Source: Streptomyces sp. (lineage in GTDB: Bacteria > Actinomycetota > Actinomycetes > Streptomycetales > Streptomycetaceae). Taken from it: a stretch of DNA of 5,321 nt. The notes beneath the pieces are model-generated. The model was given only the letters and a program-made list of their open reading frames with translations, was not told the origin of the DNA and ran no database searches. The position numbers were made by a program, and so were the translations under genes. Below, piece by piece: positions 1 through 5,321 of the stretch (positions are counted from its first letter, which is position 1; every line of letters starts with the position of its first letter). The stretch spans positions 173 through 5,493 of the forward strand of contig DOWQ01000470.1 in assembly GCA_003519485.1 (NCBI GenBank). The letters run 5' to 3'.

Positions 1-1013
1 GCGTCGCCGATCTCACCGGTGGAGCGGGCGCCGGTGCGGGCCGAGAGGTCCTCGGCGACGGCCGTCTCGATCCGGGCGGCCTCGGCCTCGTGCCCGAGGT
101 GCCGCAGCAGCAGCGCCACCGAGAGGACCGTGGCCGTCGGGTCGGCCTTGCCCTGGCCGGCGATGTCGGGCGCGGAGCCGTGCACCGGCTCGAACATCGA
201 CGGGTACACACCGGTCGGGTTGATGTTGCCGGACGCCGCGAGGCCGATGCCGCCGGAGACGGCGGCCGCGAGGTCGGTCAGGATGTCGCCGAAGAGGTTG
301 TCCGTGACGATCACGTCGAACCGCTCGGGCTGGGTGACGAAGAAGATCGTCGCCGCGTCGACGTGCAGGTAGTCGGTGCTGACCTCGGGGTACTCCGTGC
401 CGACGGCGTCGAAGATCCGCTTCCACAGATGGCCGGCGTGCACCAGCACGTTGTTCTTGTGGACGAGGGTGAGCTTCTTGCGCGGCCGGGCGTCGGCCCG
501 CTCGAAGGCGTCCCGGACGACCCGCTCGACGCCGTACGCGGTGTTGAGGCTGACCTCGGTGGCCACTTCGGCGGGCGTGCCGGTGCGCAGGCTGCCGCCG
601 TTGCCGACGTACGGGCCCTCGGTGCCCTCGCGGACCACGACGAAGTCGATGTCGGGGCTGCCCGCGAGCGGGGACCCGGTGTTCGGGAAGAGCTTCGACG
701 GCCGGAGGTTGATGTAGTGGTCGAAGGCGAAGCGGAGCTTGAGCAGCAGCCCGCGCTCCAAAACCCCGGACGGCACGGACGGGTCGCCGATCGCGCCGAG
801 CAGGATCGCGTCGTGCCCGGCCAGCGCCTCCAGCTCCGCGTCCGGGAGGGTCTCCCCCGTGGCGTGCCAGCGCTGAGCGCCCAGTTCGTAGTTCGTGGTC
901 TCCAGCTTCACATCCTGCGGGAGGACGGCGGAGAGGACCTTGAGGCCCTCGGCCACGACTTCCTTGCCGATGCCATCACCGGGGATCACTGCGAGATCGA
1001 TGCTGCGAGACAT
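1..1013 (-). CDS. leuB: 3-isopropylmalate dehydrogenase, C-terminus cut by window edge
   Basis: Oxidises and decarboxylates (2R,3S)-3-isopropylmalate to 4-methyl-2-oxopentanoate with NAD+, the third step of leucine synthesis; cytosolic, normally a Mg2+/Mn2+-dependent dimer. I translated 337 codons with no stop, starting MSRSIDLAVIPGDGIGKE. Family landmarks by position: nucleotide-fold start IPGDGIG (10-16); substrate arginines R94, R104 and R128; catalytic Y135 (EGPYVGN) and K186 (VHKNNV); metal-binding D219, D243 and D247, the last two in NLFGDILTD; and HGSAPDIAGQG at 278-288. D283 lies where NAD-dependent enzymes carry the Asp that selects NAD over NADP (Thermus D278). Actinobacterial LeuB is about 345-350 residues, so only about ten are missing off the left edge. 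The ATG at 1013 is chosen because the conserved N-terminus begins there. It appears separate from its upstream neighbour, because a hairpin terminator and its own promoter lie between them. The alternative is a related beta-decarboxylating dehydrogenase (tartrate or isocitrate type), but the motifs favour LeuB. Confidence 0.95.
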   Translation of the reverse strand, partial: MSRSIDLAVIPGDGIGKEVVAEGLKVLSAVLPQDVKLETTNYELGAQRWHATGETLPDAELEALAGHDAILLGAIGDPSVPSGVLERGLLLKLRFAFDHYINLRPSKLFPNTGSPLAGSPDIDFVVVREGTEGPYVGNGGSLRTGTPAEVATEVSLNTAYGVERVVRDAFERADARPRKKLTLVHKNNVLVHAGHLWKRIFDAVGTEYPEVSTDYLHVDAATIFFVTQPERFDVIVTDNLFGDILTDLAAAVSGGIGLAASGNINPTGVYPSMFEPVHGSAPDIAGQGKADPTATVLSVALLLRHLGHEAEAARIETAVAEDLSARTGARSTGEIGD

Positions 1014-1019
1014 GCGGGC

Positions 1020-1049
1020 ACCCTACTCCCGCGTCCCACGGGATGACAC
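1020..1049 (-). promoter_or_regulatory. Candidate leaderless leuB promoter
   Basis: On the minus strand TAGGGT (1025-1020) fits the Streptomyces -10 pattern TAnnnT. Exactly six bases separate it from the A of the leuB ATG at 1013, so a start site seven bases past the -10 would fall on the start codon itself. With an 18-bp spacer the -35 would be GTGTCA (1049-1044), 4 of 6 to TTGACA. The only Shine-Dalgarno alternatives near the start are weak (GGAG twelve bases away, AGGG seven bases away and inside the -10). Leaderless mRNAs are common in Streptomyces. This is inferred from spacing only. Confidence 0.5.
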
Positions 1050-1053
1050 GTGA

Positions 1054-1070
1054 TGTCCGCGATCCGGACA
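1054..1070. promoter_or_regulatory. 17-bp inverted repeat upstream of leuB, candidate operator
   Basis: TGTCCG-CGATC-CGGACA is a perfect 6-bp inverted repeat with a 5-bp spacer. If transcription starts at 1013, the site is centred near -49, just upstream of the -35, which is a usual place for an activator. A second, overlapping weaker repeat, GACA-CGTGA-TGTC, lies at 1045-1057 and contains CACGTG. The binding protein is unknown. Regulators of leucine or branched-chain genes (for example the IclR-type NdgR of Streptomyces) are possible but not shown by the sequence. Confidence 0.45.
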
Positions 1071-1107
1071 CATTTCCCGGGGCGGACGGTGCCGGACGCT
1101 GACGGAT

Positions 1108-1141
1108 GCCCGGGCCCCGCCGTCGACTGCGGGGCCCGGGC
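1108..1141 (-). terminator. GC hairpin terminator after the 45-aa small gene
   Basis: GCCCGGGCCCCGC (1108-1120) and GCGGGGCCCGGGC (1129-1141) form a perfect 13-bp stem with an 8-base loop. It starts 16 bases past the stop of the small gene. There is no U-tract, as is common for Streptomyces terminators. It would also shield leuB, downstream on the same strand, from readthrough. Confidence 0.75.
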
Positions 1142-1157
1142 CGGGCCGGGTCCGGTC

Positions 1158-1295
1158 TCAGTGACCGGTGGCGCCGCCGTTGTCCCTGCGGTCCAGGGCC
1201 CGCTGGAGCGCCGCTGCGGCGTTCTTCCGGGCAAGGGCGTCGGCGGTACGGGAGGCGGGGTGGCGGCGGACCTTGCGCGTGGCGGTCTCGTTCAT
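1158..1295 (-). CDS. Small basic protein of unknown function (45 aa)
   Basis: The product begins MNETATRKVRRHP and ends RRDNGGATGH. I cannot assign a function. It has eight Arg, two Lys and four acidic residues, so it is clearly basic. Residues 15-37 look like one Ala/Arg-rich helix, and the tail is a flexible Gly-rich end. There is no membrane segment, signal peptide or Cys/His cluster. Coding status is supported by 41 of 45 third codon positions being G or C, a GGAG ten bases upstream of the ATG, and a strong terminator just after the stop. The frame stays open upstream to an ATG at 1400, but that extension (1296-1400) overlaps leader hairpins and I reject it. I have an unverified memory of similar short proteins with this ending in Streptomyces genomes. 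It could bind nucleic acid, but that is only a guess from its charge. Confidence 0.72.
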   Translation of the reverse strand: MNETATRKVRRHPASRTADALARKNAAAALQRALDRRDNGGATGH

Positions 1296-1377
1296 GAGGG
1301 CACGTCTCCAATGCAGAGCGAAGATACGGAAGGCTCCGGGGAGCATTCGGATCGCCGGAAGGCGGCGGGGGGCCCGG

Positions 1378-1408
1378 CGTGCCGCAGGGATCACCTGCAC
1401 GGGGCACG
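1378..1408 (-). other. Bulged hairpin in the leader of the small gene
   Basis: CGTGCC (1378-1383) pairs with GGCACG (1403-1408), and GCAGG (1384-1388) pairs with CCTGC (1394-1398), leaving a 5-base loop and a one-sided 4-base bulge (1399-1402). That is 11 base pairs in total. It lies between the candidate promoter near 1459-1487 and the small gene's start at 1295. It may be an RNA control element, or chance pairing in GC-rich DNA. Confidence 0.4.
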
Positions 1409-1458
1409 GCCCTCACCCGCCGATCGCTTGGATCGAGCGAGACGTTCGGCTTCCCATA

Positions 1459-1487
1459 AAAGTAAGGCAGCTCAGTCGCCCTGTCTC
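1459..1487 (-). promoter_or_regulatory. Possible promoter for the 45-aa gene
   Basis: On the minus strand GAGACA (1487-1482) matches TTGACA at 4 of 6. TACTTT (1464-1459) fits TAnnnT after a 17-bp spacer. The start site would be near 1452, giving a leader of about 157 bases. It sits in the only AT-richer stretch between leuB and pruA. An alternative -10 is TAGGAA (1508-1503), with a poorer -35. This rests on weak consensus matches. Confidence 0.35.
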
Positions 1488-1529
1488 CACAGTTACTCGG
1501 ACTTCCTACTATCTGAGACGGCAGCTGCC
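1466..1529. repeat. Nested inverted repeats in the AT-rich island
   Basis: GGCAGCT (1466-1472) is complementary to AGCTGCC (1523-1529). Inside it, GTCTC (1483-1487) is complementary to GAGAC (1515-1519). The right outer arm is itself part of the palindrome GGCAGCTGCC (1520-1529). The inner arms flank 27 bp of mixed sequence. The left inner arm overlaps the possible -35 element, so the structure could be an operator pair. If it is transcribed, it could instead be an RNA fold. Confidence 0.45.
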
Positions 1530-1543
1530 CCGCCGCACGCACG

Positions 1544-1577
1544 CCGCCCCCGCCCGGAGCGTTCCGGGCGGGGGCGG
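1544..1577 (-). terminator. Strong hairpin, second terminator of the proline operon
   Basis: A perfect 15-bp stem: CCGCCCCCGCCCGGA (1544-1558) against its complement at 1563-1577, with a 4-base loop GCGT. It begins 84 bases past the pruA stop. There is no U-tract on either side. It insulates the small-gene region from proline operon transcription. Confidence 0.75.
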
Positions 1578-1614
1578 TGGGCCGTACGGGGGACGGGACG
1601 CCCCGGCGGGGGCG

Positions 1615-1654
1615 GGACCGGCCGGACGAACCGGCTGGGTGAGCCGGCCGGTCC
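1615..1654 (-). terminator. Hairpin directly after the pruA stop
   Basis: GGACCGGCCGG (1615-1625) pairs with CCGGCCGGTCC (1644-1654), an 11-bp perfect stem with an 18-base loop, starting 7 bases past the pruA stop. With the 1544-1577 hairpin it makes a tandem termination or 3'-end protection region. Confidence 0.55.
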
Positions 1655-1661
1655 GGGCGGG

Positions 1662-3293
<1,632 letters not shown>

Positions 3294-3303
3294 GAGGACC
3301 GTT

Positions 3304-3309
3304 CTCCTT
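3304..3309 (-). promoter_or_regulatory. Ribosome binding site of pruA
   Basis: AAGGAG on the minus strand, ten bases before the ATG at 3293. It supports separate translation initiation of pruA after the 136-bp gap and fixes this ATG as the start. Confidence 0.75.
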
Positions 3310-3373
3310 CGATCAGGTGGTGTGGTGCGGTGTTCCGGGTGTCTCGGTTGTCTCCGGAGGTCCGGCGCCCGGG

Positions 3374-3429
3374 GGCTCCGGAGCCGTCCGGGAGGAGGTC
3401 TCCGCGGCAGCCGGCCGGGCGGCGCCCGG
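3374..3429 (-). other. Inverted repeats in the gap between the two proline genes
   Basis: CCGGGC-GGC-GCCCGG (3415-3429) is a 6-bp stem with a 3-base loop ending exactly at the proline dehydrogenase stop codon. GGCTCCGGAGCC (3374-3385) is a 12-bp perfect palindrome, and its core CTCCGGAG recurs at 3352-3359. These may reduce readthrough into pruA or mark an RNA processing site. In DNA this GC-rich, chance pairing is likely enough that I hold this loosely. Confidence 0.35.
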
Positions 3430-4356
3430 TCAGTCCCGGGTGGCCAGCGAGCGGAGGAAGAAGGTGAGGTTGGCCGGGCGCTCGGCGAGCCGCCGCATGA
3501 AGTAGCCGTACCAGTCCGTCCCGTACGGCACGTACACGCGCATCCGGTGGCCCTCGGCGACCAGCCGGTCCTGCTCCGCGTCGCGGATGCCGTACAGCAT
3601 CTGGAACTCGTACTCGTCGAGCTTGCGCCCGCTGCGGCGGGCCAGCTCCTGGCCGATGACCACCATGCGGGGGTCGTGCGAGCCGATCATGGGATAGCCG
3701 GAACCGGCCATCAGTGTTCTGAGACAGCGGACGTAGGCCTTGTCGACCTCGCGCTTGTTCTGGAAGGCCACGCTCGCCGGCTCGTTGTACGCGCCCTTCA
3801 CCAGGCGCACCCTGGAGCCTTCCCCGGCCAGGTCACGGCAGTCGTCCTCGGTGCGGAAGAGATACGACTGGAGTACGGCGCCGGTCTGCGGAAAACGCTT
3901 CCGCAGATCGCGGAGGATCGCCAGGGTGGAGTCGGTCGTCGTGTGGTCCTCCATGTCGAGGGTGACCGTGGTGCCCGCCTCGGCCGCCGCCTCGACCACC
4001 GGCGTGACGTTCGCCAGTGCGAGGTCGTGGCCGCCGGGGAGCGCCTGGCCGAAGGCCGAGAGCTTCACCGACATCTCGGCGCGCACGCCCAGCCCCTGCC
4101 GGGCCAGCGCCTCGCTCAGCGCGAGGTACGCGTCCCGGTTGCGGAGCGCCTCGGTCGGATCGGTGATGCCCTCGCCGAGGTGGTCCAGGGTCACCTCCAG
4201 GCCGCGCCCGGTGAGCGCGTCCACCGTCGCGACGGCGTCGTCCAGCCGCTCGCCGGCGATGTACCGGTCGACCACCGTACGGGTGACCGGCGCGGCCGAG
4301 ACGATACGGCGGATGCTGTCGCTGCGCGCGGCGGCGAGGAGCACGGGACCCAGCAC
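3430..4356 (-). CDS. pruB: Proline dehydrogenase, monofunctional, FAD-dependent
   Basis: Oxidises L-proline to 1-pyrroline-5-carboxylate, passing electrons through FAD to membrane quinones; the first step of proline use. Starting at GTG 4356 the protein has 308 residues, which matches my recollection of Streptomyces homologues. GGAGG stands six bases upstream of this GTG, which decides the start; the frame is open to an ATG at 4467 that would add 37 atypical residues. Landmarks of the FAD-binding barrel are EMSVKLS with K98, TLDMEDHT with D134, LQSYLFRT with Q163, RVRLVKGAYNEP (182-193), IGSHDPR (224-230), EFQMLYGIR (250-258), and the C-terminal YGTDWYGYFMRRLAERP (278-294), whose R288-R289 pair contacts the proline carboxylate in this family. 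There is no aldehyde dehydrogenase domain, so this is not the large bifunctional PutA; that activity is encoded by the next gene. It is transcribed divergently from the regulator at 4579. Other labels in use are putA and putB. Confidence 0.95.
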   Translation of the reverse strand: MLGPVLLAAARSDSIRRIVSAAPVTRTVVDRYIAGERLDDAVATVDALTGRGLEVTLDHLGEGITDPTEALRNRDAYLALSEALARQGLGVRAEMSVKLSAFGQALPGGHDLALANVTPVVEAAAEAGTTVTLDMEDHTTTDSTLAILRDLRKRFPQTGAVLQSYLFRTEDDCRDLAGEGSRVRLVKGAYNEPASVAFQNKREVDKAYVRCLRTLMAGSGYPMIGSHDPRMVVIGQELARRSGRKLDEYEFQMLYGIRDAEQDRLVAEGHRMRVYVPYGTDWYGYFMRRLAERPANLTFFLRSLATRD

Positions 4357-4362
4357 GGGGCA

Positions 4363-4367
4363 CCTCC
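4363..4367 (-). promoter_or_regulatory. Ribosome binding site that sets the GTG start of proline dehydrogenase
   Basis: GGAGG on the minus strand, six bases before GTG 4356. The upstream ATG at 4467 has no comparable site and its extension is unlike the family N-terminus, so translation from 4356 is preferred. Confidence 0.85.
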
Positions 4368-4424
4368 ACAGGAGATCGGGCAGCCGAACGGACGGGCCGG
4401 GAACGGCGGGAAGAACCTCCGTGA

Positions 4425-4430
4425 AACCTA
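4425..4430 (-). promoter_or_regulatory. Candidate -10 of the proline operon
   Basis: TAGGTT on the minus strand fits TAnnnT and would start transcription near 4418, giving a leader of about 62 bases. No good -35 lies 16-19 bp upstream, as expected for an activator-dependent promoter. The palindrome at 4456-4465 would then sit at about -38 to -47. Tentative. Confidence 0.35.
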
Positions 4431-4455
4431 AGGATCGCGCGCGCCGCCCGCCATC

Positions 4456-4465
4456 GACAGCTGTC
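4456..4465. promoter_or_regulatory. 10-bp palindrome GACAGCTGTC in the divergent region
   Basis: A perfect palindrome between the two divergent genes, centred 33 bp (about three helical turns) from the centre of the 20-bp palindrome at 4484-4503. It is possibly a second protein site next to the proline operon promoter. At ten bases it could be chance. Confidence 0.35.
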
Positions 4466-4483
4466 ACGCCCGCGTGGCCGGTA

Positions 4484-4503
4484 TCTCAGACATTTGTATG
4501 AGA
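4484..4503. promoter_or_regulatory. 20-bp imperfect palindrome, candidate operator of the proline switch
   Basis: TCTCAGACATTTGTATGAGA pairs at 8 of 10 positions about its centre: the five outer pairs match, then one mismatch, three matches and a central T-T. It is 65% A+T in a region otherwise about 75-80% GC. It is centred about 85 bp upstream of the regulator ATG and 137 bp upstream of the proline dehydrogenase GTG, so it could serve both directions. By position the PucR-family protein encoded next to it is the most likely binder. Confidence 0.55.
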
Positions 4504-4530
4504 ATGGGGAGCCGGCCCGGGAGACGCGGG

Positions 4531-4576
4531 CCGGGCAGGACGCGGCCGGGCAGGGCGCGAACCGGGAAGGACGGCG
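4531..4576 (+). repeat. Degenerate 15-bp tandem repeat in the regulator leader
   Basis: CCGGGCAGGACGCGG (4531-4545) is followed at once by CCGGGCAGGGCGCGA (4546-4560), identical at 13 of 15. After one base comes a weaker third copy, CCGGGAAGGACGGCG (4562-4576). A related stretch lies at 4517-4529. The last copy includes the regulator's ribosome binding site. The repeat probably arose by slippage. Confidence 0.5.
4566..4571 (+). promoter_or_regulatory. Ribosome binding site of the regulator
   Basis: GAAGGA seven bases before ATG 4579. It favours this start over the in-frame ATGs at 4498 and 4504, which have no such site and would add only a Gly/Arg/Pro-rich repeat-encoded tail. Confidence 0.65.
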
Positions 4577-4578
4577 GA

Positions 4579-5321
4579 ATGCGCGGCGACTACCAGCAGC
4601 TGGTCGACGAGATCTCGGCGGTGCTGGCTGCGCCCGCGACGCTGGAGGACCGCGATTTCGGGCTGATCGCCTTCGGGGCGCACGACGAGGGGGTCGGCAT
4701 GGGCGGGATGGAGCTCGACCCGGTGCGCACCCGTTCGATTCTGCACCGCCGGTCGACCGCCGCCGTACGGGCCTGGTTCGAGGCGTTCGGCATCACCCGC
4801 GCGGCCGGTCCGGTCCGCATTCCGCCGGACCCGGCGGCCGGGGTGCTGATCGGCCGGATCTGTCTGCCGGTCCGCCACCGGGGTGTCGTCTACGGCTATG
4901 TGTGGCTCCTCGACGACGGCCATCTGGCGGGCCGGGAGACCGGCGACGCCCGCGGCGGCCCGCCGGACCCGCTGCTGGCCCAGGCGATGGCGACCGCGGC
5001 CCGGATCGGGGCGCTCCTCGCGGCGGAGGTCCAGGCCGGGGCCCAGGTCGGCGAGCTGCTGCGGGAGCTGCTGACCGGGACCGCCGACGGCCGGGAGGCC
5101 GAGCGCTCGGAGTTGCGAGACCGGCTGGGCACGGCGGCGGACGGGCGGCTCGCGGTGGCCGCGATCGTCCCCTGGGCGCTGGAGACCGCCGGCGGCGAGG
5201 GCGGGAGCCCGGAACCGGGGCTGTCCGGGGTGCCGGGCGCCGCCGCCGTCTGTGCCGTACCGGGGCAGGGCCTGGCGGTGCTCGTACGGCTGCGGCTGCC
5301 GTCCTCCCTCGACCCGGCCCC
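4579..5321 (+). CDS. PucR/CdaR-family transcriptional regulator, C-terminus cut by window edge
   Basis: 247 residues are visible and the frame runs off the right edge. The order seen fits Streptomyces PucR-type regulators: an N-terminal sensory region with APATLEDRDFGLIAFGAHD (18-36) and ELDPVRTRSILHRRS (45-59); a GAF-like core with CLPVRHRGVVYGYVWLLDD (95-113); a linking helix ARIGALLAAEVQAG (141-154) and LLRELLTG (160-167); then the start of the CdaR GGDEF-like region (about 190 on). The PucR-type helix-turn-helix that would close the protein lies outside the window, so DNA binding is assumed from the family. It has no membrane segment, so a cytosolic sensor is likely. It is divergent from the proline operon across 222 bp. 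PruC, the PucR-family activator beside pruAB in mycobacteria, is the closest precedent, so this is probably the proline-responsive regulator. The ligand (proline or pyrroline-5-carboxylate) is inferred. Confidence 0.85.
   Translation, partial: MRGDYQQLVDEISAVLAAPATLEDRDFGLIAFGAHDEGVGMGGMELDPVRTRSILHRRSTAAVRAWFEAFGITRAAGPVRIPPDPAAGVLIGRICLPVRHRGVVYGYVWLLDDGHLAGRETGDARGGPPDPLLAQAMATAARIGALLAAEVQAGAQVGELLRELLTGTADGREAERSELRDRLGTAADGRLAVAAIVPWALETAGGEGGSPEPGLSGVPGAAAVCAVPGQGLAVLVRLRLPSSLDPA

Larger units (their letters stand above)
1296..1661. other. 366-bp stretch without a gene: leader, AT-rich island, operon end
   Basis: I find no convincing coding sequence on either strand. From the small gene outward it holds a leader with a hairpin (1378-1408), a 50% GC island (about 1451-1520) with a possible minus-strand promoter and nested inverted repeats, and two GC hairpins that close the pruA transcript. 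The open frames crossing it have codon use unlike genes of this organism and no recognisable product. Confidence 0.7.

Noticed and set aside
90..1046. Plus-strand open frame opposite leuB
   Set aside because: The minus-strand frame encodes a clear LeuB with all catalytic residues. This one is its mirror and shows no recognisable domain.
1296..1400. 35-residue upstream extension of the 45-aa protein
   Set aside because: It crosses leader hairpins and has no ribosome site as good as the GGAG before 1295, and the shorter form has a compact, well-marked gene structure.
1451..1529. Known riboswitch class or RNase P-like RNA in the AT-rich island
   Set aside because: A GGAAGTCC stretch on the minus strand recalls conserved RNA motifs, but I could not match any consensus fold (cobalamin, SAM, glycine, TPP, c-di-AMP, RNase P), so no class is claimed.
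976..1542. Long minus-strand frame across the leuB start, terminator and AT-rich island
   Set aside because: It runs through a 13-bp terminator hairpin and the 45-aa gene in another frame. The product is Pro/Arg-rich with no domain.
4357..4467. 37-residue N-terminal extension of proline dehydrogenase from ATG 4467
   Set aside because: The GTG at 4356 has GGAGG at six bases and gives the family length of 308 residues. The extension would cover the candidate promoter.
4486..4923. Minus-strand open frame opposite the regulator
   Set aside because: The plus-strand frame has PucR-family sequence blocks and a ribosome site; this one is its antisense shadow.

Overview
The window is about 70% GC with very strong G/C preference at third codon positions. 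Its genes read like a Streptomyces (or close relative) chromosome. The gene content is leuB, a proline-catabolism pair and a divergent PucR-type regulator, which is core metabolism and not a mobile or accessory island. I see no tRNA, rRNA, CRISPR array, insertion sequence or phage gene. The species cannot be fixed from the window alone.

Layout, left to right. (1) 1-1013, minus strand: leuB (3-isopropylmalate dehydrogenase), cut by the left edge about ten codons before its usual end. Its upstream region suggests a leaderless promoter with a 17-bp inverted repeat just upstream of it. (2) 1108-1295, minus strand: a 45-residue basic small protein gene followed by a strong GC hairpin terminator, so it is separated from leuB. 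(3) 1296-1661: no gene. This stretch holds the presumed leader of the small gene, an unusual 50% GC island at about 1451-1520 with nested inverted repeats and a possible promoter, and two consecutive hairpins that end the proline operon. (4) 1662-3293, minus strand: pruA, 1-pyrroline-5-carboxylate (glutamate semialdehyde) dehydrogenase. (5) 3430-4356, minus strand: monofunctional proline dehydrogenase, starting at GTG. (6) 4357-4578: divergent control region with a 10-bp and a 20-bp palindrome. (7) 4579-5321, plus strand: N-terminal part of a PucR/CdaR-family regulator, cut by the right edge before its DNA-binding domain.

How the genes work together. Proline dehydrogenase oxidises proline to pyrroline-5-carboxylate, which opens to glutamate semialdehyde. 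PruA then oxidises this to glutamate with NAD+. The divergent regulator is the obvious candidate to control the pair, as the PucR-family protein PruC does for pruAB in mycobacteria. leuB belongs to leucine synthesis and appears to be an independent transcription unit. The small protein has no function I can assign.

Nothing here is a dramatic new system. The points most worth a second look are the 20-bp palindrome in the putative proline switch, the small protein gene with its structured leader and AT-rich island, and the leaderless, operator-bearing leuB promoter.
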